From the NCBI GenBank assembly GCA_030152105.1, contig JASLIH010000057.1:1-5088 (forward strand): 5,088 nt of DNA, given 5' to 3'. Below the pieces are notes generated by a model that had not been told where the DNA came from, did no database searches, and saw nothing but the letters and a program-made list of their open reading frames with translations. This DNA comes from Actinomycetes bacterium. GTDB lineage: Bacteria > Actinomycetota > CALGFH01. Shown here piece after piece: positions 1-5,088 of the stretch. Numbering within the stretch: position 1 is the stretch's first letter; each line of letters begins with the position of its first letter. Position numbers and translations under genes: made by a program.

Positions 1-1
1 A

Positions 2-133
2 CTCGACGACGCGGTAGGACAGACGGAAGCGGAGGTACCAGCTGACCGACAGCACGAACACATCAGGTGGGAAGCAGAAGCAAGCGAACGCAGACCCTGA
101 GATGGGAGCGGGTCGGGGGCGGCAGGTTCTCAT
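2..133 (-). CDS. IS6-family transposase, N-terminal fragment (partial at window edge)
   Basis: Transposases of this family cut and join DNA with a DDE-type catalytic domain and act on the element's own ends; only the first 44 residues are visible and the catalytic domain is outside. Reading from the ATG at 133, residues 21-44 contain FPPDVFVL and then SVSWYLRFRLSYRVVE. From knowledge of the family, the conserved N-terminal helix-turn-helix region reads roughly F-x-x-D-hydrophobic-AVRWYLRYxLSYRDVEE, so most positions agree. Differences at normally constant places (S for R before WY, V for D after SYR) suggest a diverged or decaying copy. No clear ribosome binding site precedes the ATG, so the start is uncertain; the GTG at 61 is a less likely alternative because it would remove the FPPD part. 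The frame is open to the window edge, so I cannot say whether it is intact. Confidence 0.6.
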   Translation of the reverse strand, partial: MRTCRPRPAPISGSAFACFCFPPDVFVLSVSWYLRFRLSYRVVE

Positions 134-170
134 GGCGCCAGGCTGCCGCTCGGGGCTCGCTCACAGCAGA

Positions 171-182
171 TGCAACAGCACC
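171..182 (-). repeat. Putative IS6-type terminal inverted repeat
   Basis: On the minus strand this reads GGTGCTGTTGCA. The IS26 terminal repeat begins GGCACTGTTGCA, so 10 of 12 bases agree, including the whole CTGTTGCA core. It lies 37 bases before the transposase ATG, counted from its inner edge, and points inwards to the gene as a left end should. The partner repeat would be outside the window. Confidence 0.5.
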
Positions 183-196
183 CCCAGCGCAGCTCA

Positions 197-220
197 GCAC
201 CCTGGCGATTCCAGGGGTGC
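197..220. terminator. Short hairpin, possible terminator
   Basis: GCACCCTGG (197-205) and CCAGGGGTGC (211-220) pair over 9 bp with one bulged G around the loop CGATT. On the plus strand GGTCATTGTT follows, a poor U-tract; on the minus strand there is none. It lies 15 bases outside the inferred IS tip, so it could protect against read-through from or into the element. The role is inferred from structure only. Confidence 0.3.
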
Positions 221-255
221 GGTCATTGTTCCGGCAGGCCTTCTACCACTGCTCT

Positions 256-270
256 GGTCGCCTGGCGACC
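256..270. repeat. Palindrome GGTCGCC-T-GGCGACC
   Basis: Two perfect 7-base arms surround one central T. As RNA it would fold with about 6 bp and a 3-base loop; as DNA it could be a dimeric protein site. No promoter or gene start is close, so no role can be assigned. Confidence 0.3.
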
Positions 271-356
271 CTCGCCTGAGCGCTGAGCAGATGCGGTGGT
301 GGCGCGATCCAACCTGTAGCTCTCCACGCGATGTCTCTGGACGAGCGGGTGAACGT

Positions 357-398
357 CCGGCGCGGCCACTGGCATGGTGGTGCCGGTGGGCGCGCCGG
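357..398 (-). terminator. Long hairpin at the 3' end of the fasciclin gene
   Basis: Arms of 18 bases at 357-374 and 381-398 surround the loop TGGTGG. Sixteen of 18 positions are Watson-Crick pairs; the exceptions are 365/390 and 370/385. The stem is very GC-rich and begins 17 bases after the fasciclin stop codon, the usual place for a terminator. In the minus-strand transcript it is followed by ACGUUCACCC, so there is no U-tract. Strong stems without U-tracts are common at gene ends in high-GC actinobacteria, where they can end transcription or protect the mRNA 3' end. Confidence 0.6.
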
Positions 399-415
399 TC
401 AGGGTGGTGTGGTGG

Positions 416-1042
416 TCAGCTCGTGGGGAGGAGGACCTGGTCGATGAGGTAGACGGTGGCGTTGGCGGTCTTGACGTTGCCGCACACCACGCTGGAGTTG
501 CCATTGACCTTGAAGTCCTCGCCGCTGCCGCTGACCTCGAGCGTGCCGCCCTGGAGGGTCTTGTGGCTGCCGGCGAGCTGGTCAGGGGCGAGCTGGCCCT
601 GGACCACGTGGTAGGTGAGCACGGTGGTCAGCAGCCCCTTGGGGTCATCAAGGGCCTTGTCCAGGGTGGGCTTGGGGAGCGCGGAGAAGGCGTCGTTGGT
701 GGGCGCGAAGACGGTGATGCCCTGGGCGGTGTTCAGGGTGTCGACCAGGTCGGCCTTCGTCACGGCGGTGACCAGGGTGGACAGCTCGGGGTTGTTGGAG
801 GCGGCGGTGGCCACCGGGTCCTGAGCCATGGCGTCCAAGCTGCCGGCACCGCTGGCCGGCACGGTCGAGCAGGCAGCCCCGAACGGACCTGACGCGGCCA
901 TCGATGCGGCGGTCGTGGGCGAGGCGGCCGGCGTCTGGGTCCCGGCGGTGTCGGCATCGTTGCTGCTGCAGGCGGCGCCCAAGAGCGCCAGTCCGAGCAC
1001 ACCGGCCACCGCGGCGCGACGAGGAGTGAGGAGACGGAGCAT
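416..1042 (-). CDS. Fasciclin (FAS1) domain lipoprotein, MPT70/MPT83-like
   Basis: This is a 208-residue exported protein with one FAS1 domain, a fold used for cell-surface adhesion and matrix contacts. Residues 1-24 form a signal peptide (Arg-rich start, then AVAGVLGLALLGAA) ending at C25 in LLGAAC, which fits lipoprotein processing and membrane anchoring. Residues 26-55 are an Ala/Ser/Thr/Pro linker. The FAS1 domain covers about 70-208, with the H1 motif TVFAPTNDAF (110-119), the YH pair (Y144-H145) and the H2-like ATVYLIDQVLLP (195-206). C58 and C187 lie where mycobacterial MPB70 has its cysteines and may form a disulfide. Stretches such as QDPVATAASNNPELSTL and LTYHVV are very close to MPT70/MPT83 as I recall them. 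The ATG at 1042 has the ribosome binding site GAAAGGA 7 bases upstream. It follows the DUF378 gene by 25 bases, so co-transcription is likely. The family is certain; the ligand is unknown. Confidence 0.95.
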   Translation of the reverse strand: MLRLLTPRRAAVAGVLGLALLGAACSSNDADTAGTQTPAASPTTAASMAASGPFGAACSTVPASGAGSLDAMAQDPVATAASNNPELSTLVTAVTKADLVDTLNTAQGITVFAPTNDAFSALPKPTLDKALDDPKGLLTTVLTYHVVQGQLAPDQLAGSHKTLQGGTLEVSGSGEDFKVNGNSSVVCGNVKTANATVYLIDQVLLPTS

Positions 1043-1067
1043 TGCGTGATCCTTTCGGGGGAACCGT

Positions 1068-1310
1068 TCAGGCGGTGACGGAGGTGGTGGGGGTCGGCTG
1101 CGACGTGCTGATGAGCCGCCGGAGCTGGCTGGCCAGGTAGAGCGCGGACAGGCCGACGAGCGTGTAGACGACGCGGCTGGCGACGTTCACCTCGCCGAAC
1201 TGCATTCCGAAGACGGCGGCGACCAGGTCGAACTTGAACAGGCCGACCAGGCCCCAGTTGAGCCCGCCGACAATCGTGAGGACCGCGGCCAGGGTGTTGA
1301 GTCTCCTCAT
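1068..1310 (-). CDS. DUF378 family small membrane protein
   Basis: This 80-residue protein has two hydrophobic helices, about residues 5-26 (LNTLAAVLTIVGGLNWGLVGL) without its ends and about 44-63 (ASRVVYTLVGLSALYLASQL), joined by a short loop and followed by a polar Ser/Thr/Pro tail. The GGLNWGLVG motif (residues 15-23) and the second-helix pattern RVVYTLVGLSALY are hallmarks of DUF378 (YuzA-like) proteins, and the length is normal for the family. Its function is unknown; it should sit in the cytoplasmic membrane. The ATG at 1310 is well supported by AAGGAGG, with GGAGG 7 bases upstream of the start. It is the first gene of a probable two-gene operon with the fasciclin lipoprotein, and the palindrome-flanked promoter region lies directly upstream. 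Confidence 0.92.
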   Translation of the reverse strand: MRRLNTLAAVLTIVGGLNWGLVGLFKFDLVAAVFGMQFGEVNVASRVVYTLVGLSALYLASQLRRLISTSQPTPTTSVTA

Positions 1311-1345
1311 GGACTTTCCTCCTTCTGTTGAGCTTTTGTCTAGCT

Positions 1346-1355
1346 TCTGTACAGA
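1346..1355. promoter_or_regulatory. Palindrome TCTGTACAGA, proximal putative operator
   Basis: This is a perfect 10-base palindrome sharing the core CTGTACAG with a second copy at 1388-1395. It overlaps the expected transcription start of the operon, a typical position for a repressor site. The binding protein is unknown. Confidence 0.45.
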
Positions 1356-1383
1356 GAGTGCCGCAACGACCGCCTTCTGTCAA
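1355..1383 (-). promoter_or_regulatory. Candidate promoter of the DUF378-fasciclin operon
   Basis: On the minus strand a perfect TTGACA (1383-1378) is followed, after 17 bases, by CACTCT (1360-1355), a weak -10 box sharing only the second and last base with TATAAT. Transcription would begin near 1348, about 38 bases before the DUF378 ATG. The -35 is convincing but the -10 is not, so either an activator is needed or the match is chance. Confidence 0.4.
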
Positions 1384-1387
1384 GAGT

Positions 1388-1395
1388 CTGTACAG
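1388..1395. promoter_or_regulatory. Palindrome CTGTACAG, distal putative operator
   Basis: This second copy of the 8-base palindrome CTGTACAG lies 41 bases from the first (about four helical turns) and just upstream of the TTGACA box. Further TTCTGT half-site-like words occur at 1323-1328, 1345-1350 and 1375-1380. The arrangement suggests paired operators around the promoter. Confidence 0.45.
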
Positions 1396-1441
1396 CGATC
1401 GTCGACTGCTTGTGCAGTGCGTGCGTGAACGAACAGAAACG

Positions 1442-1600
1442 CCACCAGACCATGAGCTGCTCCAGCGGGTGCGCAGGGCCGCCCAGCCCGGTTCCGCCCT
1501 TCTGCTGGCCGACTTCTGGACCACCCGGCCCACGCCTGAGCGACCGGGAACCGTTCTGGGCTATCGGCTACACGCCGGTCGCCGCGAAATGCTCAGGACC
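1442..1600 (+). pseudogene. Possible relic of a SAM-dependent methyltransferase
   Basis: The plus-strand frame starting at 1442 reads PPDHELLQRVRRAAQPG, then SALLLADFWTTRPTPERPG. This resembles the pattern LLRRVRRALRPGGRLLLxDFWT found in many class I (O-)methyltransferases, where the PGG turn and the following strand close the SAM-binding fold. Hand-counted base composition over about 54 codons gives GC-rich first and third positions (about 78 and 76 percent) and a lower second (about 59 percent), a coding-like pattern with a weaker third-position bias than an active gene here should have. There is no start region, no SAM-binding GxGxG motif, and the frame runs on into sequence antisense to the cyclase gene. 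If real, it is a truncated remnant; a chance resemblance in GC-rich DNA remains possible. Confidence 0.35.
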
Positions 1601-4600
1601 CTATCTCCCGCTGGAGGTGATGAAGGCAGCGAGCTCATCGGCCTGCGCGACGAGGTTGGGAGCTTGGATAGCGGTAGCGCCATGGCGTACCTCATCGAGG
1701 AGACGCAGGGCCCGCCTGTGGTCGTTGTCGGATCCTCGCCGCCTGAGGACCTCAGCGTAGGTCAGGCGGACAAAGGGGAGCAGGCCGTCACACCCGAACC
1801 GGGCCAGCACCTGGTCGCTTTCTTCGAACAGCGCCACGGATTCGTCGAGGTCGCCGGTGGTCGCCGCACACATCGCGAGATAGAGGCTGACCGGCCCGAG
1901 GACCGTGCTGTAGGGATGCGCCCAGTAGTCGCGGTAGGGGCGGAGCGTCGCTGCAATCCGGGCTGCCAGCTGACCGTCGTCAAGGTACAGGGGGACCCAC
2001 GCGAGCCAGGAGACCGCCATGAAGGGCAACACGTCATTGATCAGCTCGTCAGGGTCCGGCGAATGCCGGGCCAGCACGGCGCGAGCTTCCTCAGCTCTGC
2101 CGACCATGGCCAGGACGACGGCGTGCGTGATCCACCAGGCTGGAAAGTCGGGATACTGACTGGAGATGCCGCCAATCGCGTCGACGACTGCCGCGATGCC
2201 GCCTCGCAACATCTCGATCGCCATGGCGATCGATGCCCACCAGCTGGCTGCGTCGGGTTCCCCGAGCTCCTGCGCCTGGTCGAGGGCGTCGTTGTTGGTG
2301 CGTTGCGCGTCCTCGAACCGCCCGTCGATCAGGCTCACGCGGGCCTGGAGGAACTGGGCGAACCGCTGGATAGTCGGGGCGGCGTCGCTCGAGACGGTCA
2401 GCATCGTCTCGGTTACCGCTCGGAACCCGGGGAGGTCGCCGGCGGTGAGGAGCGCACCCGACCAGTGGTAGCGGCTCAGGACCCGCTGGGCAGGGTCACC
2501 GGCGGCATCCGACAGCCGGGTCGCTTCCTCACCCCGAGCGACAAGGCGTTCGACGCGGTCAGGGGCGAAGGCGGCATAGCCGGTGCGGTTGAGCACCCAG
2601 GCGAGCAGGCCTCGGTCTCCGAGGCCACGCGCGATGCCCTCGGCTTCGTCGGACAGCGCCACACGCCGCCGGTCGTCGCCGGCGAAGCAGAGCTCGGCGG
2701 CCAGGTGGGCGAGCAGTCGCGCCCGCTCCGCCGTCGGTTGTGGGCCGACCGATTCCAGAGCGGCTTCGGTGATGGCGACACGGTCGGCATCGACAGCACC
2801 GATCAGACTGGGAAGTCCACGTGAGTTGGCCAGCGCGGCCCGGACCAGCAGGGGAACGTCGGACGAAGCTTGCGCAAGCCAGCCTGCCTCGAGAAGGGTC
2901 GCCCGGAACTCCGCGCTTCCCTGGTCGCGCTGCGCCTCGCCCAGGCCGCACAACGCCGCGATGCGTGCTGAAGTCTCGAGGGTGGCGGGATCCTCGAGCA
3001 GTCTGAGGACCTGGAGGAAACGGGCCTCTGCATCGCCCAGGGCGCGGGCCTGGAGCGCCTGCTCGGCGGCGGCCAGCCCGTACCGTACCGCTCGGGACCC
3101 GTCGCTGTCCGGGCCGGCTTGGCCGAAGTGGTAGGCGAGGGCCACAACATCCTCAGGTCGGAGCTTCTCGATCACCTCGCCCACCCGCCAGTGCAGACGC
3201 CGCTGGCGCGTCGCCGACAGCTCCCCGAGCAGCGTGGCACGGACCAGCACGTGGGCGAAGCGGTAGCGGTCCGCACCGGTCTCCTCGACAAGTCCCGCCC
3301 CCACCGCCTCATCCAGGGCGTCAAGCAGGCTGCCCTCCGAGGTGTCACGAACCGCGGCCAGCAGCTCGACGTCGAAGTCACGGCCGAGCACGGCCGCCAC
3401 CGACAGCATCTGGTTGGTCTGCGCCGCCAGGCGTCCGAGACGCCGCCCGACCACGTCGCGCACCCCTTCGGGCACCGCCACCGCGCCACCGGGTGCGACC
3501 ACCCAGCGGTCGTCCTGGCGGCGCACCATCCCGGTCTCGACCAGATGGCGGAGCACCTCCCCTACGAAGAAGGGATTGCCTTCGGTCTCGGCATGAAGGC
3601 TCTCCGCCAACCGCCTGCCGTCGTCGTCGAGCTCATGGCCCGCCGCCTGGGACACCAGCTGGGTCACCTCGACCATCGACAAACCGGCCATCGCGAGCTG
3701 CTCAACGCCAGGCAGGCGTCGCACGTCAGCCATCACTCCCGCCAGGGCATGGCCGCGGGTAAGTTCGGTGTCGCGGTAGGTGCCCAGCACCAGCAGACGC
3801 ACGCCGTCGCCTTCAGCCACCGCCGCCCGCAGCACATGCCGCAACAACAGCAGCACCGGCCTGGGCGCCCAGTGCAGGTCGTCGAGCACCAACACCACCG
3901 GCTGCTGGCGGCTCAGCTCAACCAGCCAGGACCGGGTTGCCTCGAACAGGAGATACTCCTGCGAGCGCGGGTCCGACGACACCGGCGCCGGCAACCCCGC
4001 GACCCGCGACCCGAGGAGGGGTTGGAGACGGATCAGCTCACCTGGATGTCGACCCAGGACCGGTCGGCCGACGTGGCCTGTGTACCAGTCAAGGGCCTCG
4101 GCGAACGGCTGATAGGGCACTCCGATCTCCTCGTCGCAGCGCCCGTACAGCGCGATCGCGCCCTCGTCGAAGGCGCCCTGGGCCACCTCGGCGGCCGTGC
4201 GGGTCTTGCCGATTCCCGGCTCCCCGCACAGCAGTACAGCCTGGCACCTCCCGGCCGCGGACTGGCGACGGACACGCTCCAGGCGCCCCAGCAGCTCACC
4301 ACGGCCGACGTACCCGGCCGAGTGCCCAACCGACAGCAGCCCGGGGAACCGGACCCCGGTTCCGCCTCGACCCTCGCCCTCCGCCGTCGGCTCCCACAGC
4401 ACCTGGTTGGCGCCCTCGTCGCCGTCGCCCAGCACCGTGGCCGGGTCCAGGGCGAACAGCCGCCAGCGCTCGGCGAACCCCTTGAGCTCGCGCTCTCCCA
4501 GATCGACGAACCCGAGCCCGCGACCCGCCATGAGCTCGCGGACCGTGGCACTGACCAGCACCTGCCCGGGACCGGCTTCGGCCATCACCCTTGCCGCCAG

Positions 4601-4927
4601 GTGCACCCCGACCCCGGTCATCTCCTCCCCGTCGAGTTCCACCTCGCTGGTGTGCAGTCCGGCGCGGATCTCAATCCCCAACGGCGCCACCGCTGCCACC
4701 ACCACCGCCGCCGCGCCCACCGCTGAGGCCGGAGCGTCGAACCGGGCCAGGAACCCGTCCCCGGCGGTGTCCACCTCCCGGCCACCATGTGCTGCAAGCA
4801 CGGCTCGCATCACACCGTGGAAGCGGACCCGCAATGCAGCCCAGGCCGCGTCCCCCAACTCCCGCAGGCGGTCAGTCGACCCCACGATGTCGGTGAACAG
4901 CAGCGTCTGCACCCGCCGAGACACCAC
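1601..4927 (-). CDS. Class III nucleotidyl cyclase-domain / AAA ATPase / TPR signalling protein
   Basis: This is a cytoplasmic signalling protein of about 1108 residues (numbering from the GTG at 4927). Residues 4-160 form a class III cyclase domain: FTDIVGST with metal-binding D13, DTAGDGF with the second metal residue D57, and VHLAARV with R113. The purine-selecting positions are D53 (usually Lys) and E102 (usually Asp), and H109 replaces the usual Asn, so activity or substrate is uncertain. After a Gly/Glu linker comes an AAA_16/STAND-type ATPase: GYVGRGELLGRL (205-216), Walker A GEPGIGKT (235-242), Walker B VVLVLDDLHW (344-353), GTYRDTEL (382-389) and TEGNPFFVGE (448-457), then a winged-helix-like part from PEGVRDVVGRRL (486-497). 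About 585-1105 is helical and TPR-like, for example 869-889, 943-955 and 1025-1045. No LuxR helix-turn-helix follows, so it is not an obvious transcription factor. GGAGG 5 bases before the GTG supports this start; the GTG at 4924 is equally spaced, and the ATG at 5086 would add an unrelated 53-residue leader. Confidence 0.9.
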   Translation of the reverse strand: MVSRRVQTLLFTDIVGSTDRLRELGDAAWAALRVRFHGVMRAVLAAHGGREVDTAGDGFLARFDAPASAVGAAAVVVAAVAPLGIEIRAGLHTSEVELDGEEMTGVGVHLAARVMAEAGPGQVLVSATVRELMAGRGLGFVDLGERELKGFAERWRLFALDPATVLGDGDEGANQVLWEPTAEGEGRGGTGVRFPGLLSVGHSAGYVGRGELLGRLERVRRQSAAGRCQAVLLCGEPGIGKTRTAAEVAQGAFDEGAIALYGRCDEEIGVPYQPFAEALDWYTGHVGRPVLGRHPGELIRLQPLLGSRVAGLPAPVSSDPRSQEYLLFEATRSWLVELSRQQPVVLVLDDLHWAPRPVLLLLRHVLRAAVAEGDGVRLLVLGTYRDTELTRGHALAGVMADVRRLPGVEQLAMAGLSMVEVTQLVSQAAGHELDDDGRRLAESLHAETEGNPFFVGEVLRHLVETGMVRRQDDRWVVAPGGAVAVPEGVRDVVGRRLGRLAAQTNQMLSVAAVLGRDFDVELLAAVRDTSEGSLLDALDEAVGAGLVEETGADRYRFAHVLVRATLLGELSATRQRRLHWRVGEVIEKLRPEDVVALAYHFGQAGPDSDGSRAVRYGLAAAEQALQARALGDAEARFLQVLRLLEDPATLETSARIAALCGLGEAQRDQGSAEFRATLLEAGWLAQASSDVPLLVRAALANSRGLPSLIGAVDADRVAITEAALESVGPQPTAERARLLAHLAAELCFAGDDRRRVALSDEAEGIARGLGDRGLLAWVLNRTGYAAFAPDRVERLVARGEEATRLSDAAGDPAQRVLSRYHWSGALLTAGDLPGFRAVTETMLTVSSDAAPTIQRFAQFLQARVSLIDGRFEDAQRTNNDALDQAQELGEPDAASWWASIAMAIEMLRGGIAAVVDAIGGISSQYPDFPAWWITHAVVLAMVGRAEEARAVLARHSPDPDELINDVLPFMAVSWLAWVPLYLDDGQLAARIAATLRPYRDYWAHPYSTVLGPVSLYLAMCAATTGDLDESVALFEESDQVLARFGCDGLLPFVRLTYAEVLRRRGSDNDHRRALRLLDEVRHGATAIQAPNLVAQADELAAFITSSGR

Positions 4928-4932
4928 GATCA

Positions 4933-4937
4933 CCTCC
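4933..4937 (-). promoter_or_regulatory. Ribosome binding site fixing the cyclase gene start
   Basis: GGAGG on the minus strand is followed by TGATC and then GTG GTG (4927 and 4924), spacings of 5 and 8 bases. The cyclase fold begins directly after (SRRVQTLLFTD). No comparable site precedes the ATG at 5086 within the window. Confidence 0.7.
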
Positions 4938-4965
4938 ACCAGCCCCGCCCCCACGAAGCGGCCAC

Positions 4966-4971
4966 ATAGTA
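4966..4971 (-). promoter_or_regulatory. Possible -10 box TACTAT for the cyclase gene
   Basis: TACTAT fits the TANNNT pattern and sits in one of the few A/T-rich spots of the window, 38 bases before the GTG start. No good -35 box is found 16-19 bases upstream, so this is only a candidate. Confidence 0.3.
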
Positions 4972-5028
4972 TGGGATCGTCAGGCGCACCCAGACAGCGG
5001 TCTGTTCCACCGGCATGCGGTCGTTGTC

Positions 5029-5044
5029 CCGGCCCCAAGGCCGG
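5029..5044. terminator. Small GC hairpin upstream of the cyclase gene
   Basis: CCGGCC (5029-5034) and GGCCGG (5039-5044) form a perfect 6-bp stem with the loop CCAA. The plus strand then reads TTTGT, but no plus-strand gene ends here; on the minus strand it could end transcription of a gene to the right of the window, without a U-tract. The role is uncertain. Confidence 0.3.
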
Positions 5045-5088
5045 TTTGTGGGCGGAGACGACTTGAGCAGATAGGAATCGTCGCATGA

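Larger units (their letters stand above)
1..182 (-). mobile_element. End of an IS6-family insertion sequence, cut by the window edge
   Basis: Two independent signs point to an IS6/IS26-family element entering from the left. One is a minus-strand reading frame whose peptide matches the N-terminal part of IS6-type transposases. The other is a sequence at 171-182 resembling the family's terminal inverted repeat, placed upstream of that frame as expected. IS6 elements are usually under 1 kb with one transposase gene, so most of this copy would lie to the left of the window. The outer boundary is set at 182 by analogy with IS26, and runs of C at 181-185 make it uncertain by a few bases. The second end and the 8-bp target duplication cannot be checked here. 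Confidence 0.55.
183..356. other. Intergenic stretch with no supported gene
   Basis: No reading frame here gives a recognisable peptide on either strand. The open frames that cross it lack ribosome binding sites and yield low-complexity Arg/Pro/Ser-rich peptides typical of non-coding high-GC DNA. It holds two small inverted repeats, listed separately. It is the spacer between the IS end and the 3' end of the fasciclin gene. Confidence 0.6.

Noticed and set aside
1..100. Possible C-terminus of a plus-strand protein ending at 100 (LDDAVGQTEAEVPADR...)
   Set aside because: The opposite strand gives a far better match to IS6 transposases over the same bases, so this frame is its shadow.
374..892. 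Plus-strand open frame of 172 codons, Gly/Val-rich
   Set aside because: Antisense to the well-supported fasciclin gene; repetitive GG-V composition is typical of a shadow frame.
1517..1532. TGGACC-ACCC-GGCCCA hairpin as a cyclase gene terminator
   Set aside because: The stem is only 6 bp with one wobble pair, it lies about 70 bases past the stop codon, and there is no U-tract.
760..1533. Minus-strand open frame of 257 codons crossing DUF378 and fasciclin
   Set aside because: It overlaps both real genes out of frame and its peptide is low-complexity Arg/Pro-rich.
1059..1556. 11-base word GGGAACCGTTC at 1059-1069 and 1546-1556, with a GGAAC core like an ECF sigma -35 box
   Set aside because: No matching -10 box or gene start follows on either strand, and one copy overlaps the DUF378 stop codon; it is likely chance in GC-rich DNA.
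1601..2824. Plus-strand open frame, part of a 498-codon frame
   Set aside because: Beyond 1600 it is the antisense shadow of the cyclase gene's 3' half; only the 1442-1600 part shows a recognisable pattern and that is reported separately.
3119..4726. Plus-strand open frame of 535 codons
   Set aside because: It is fully antisense to the cyclase-ATPase gene, has His/Gln/Arg-rich sequence without a domain, and arises because high-GC codon bias removes stops on the opposite strand.

Overview
The window comes from a high-GC genome, most likely an actinobacterium. The grounds are strong G/C bias at third codon positions, a GTG start, an MPT70/MPT83-type secreted fasciclin protein, and a class III cyclase-AAA-TPR protein of a type abundant in Actinobacteria. 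I cannot name a genus. All three complete genes lie on the minus strand.

Layout from left to right. Positions 1-182 look like one end of an IS6-family insertion sequence. A minus-strand reading frame at 2-133, cut by the window edge, gives the N-terminus of an IS6-type transposase. About 49 bases in front of its ATG is a 12-base sequence close to the IS26-type terminal repeat. Positions 183-356 are non-coding apart from two short inverted repeats. A long hairpin (357-398) then marks the 3' end of the fasciclin gene. Positions 416-1310 hold a probable two-gene operon read leftwards: a DUF378 two-helix membrane protein (1068-1310), then an exported FAS1 lipoprotein (416-1042), 25 bases apart and each with a good ribosome binding site. 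In front of it (1323-1395) are two copies of the palindrome CTGTACAG, 41 bases apart, either side of a perfect TTGACA -35 box. Positions 1442-1600, on the plus strand, read like a short relic of a SAM-dependent methyltransferase.

Most of the window, 1601-4927, is one minus-strand gene for a protein of about 1108 residues: an N-terminal class III nucleotidyl cyclase domain, a central STAND/AAA_16-type ATPase, and a long TPR-like helical C-terminus with no LuxR-type DNA-binding domain. Its likely start is a GTG preceded by GGAGG, not the upstream ATG at 5086. Positions 4928-5088 hold its leader, a possible -10 box and a small hairpin.

The operon makes envelope proteins (one surface-anchored, one in the membrane). 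The large gene makes a cytoplasmic signalling protein with its own promoter region; nothing in the sequence links the two functionally. I see no CRISPR array, no tRNA or rRNA, and no clear new defence system. The items most worth a second look are the palindrome-flanked promoter, the methyltransferase relic, the altered substrate-binding residues of the cyclase, and the IS6 end.
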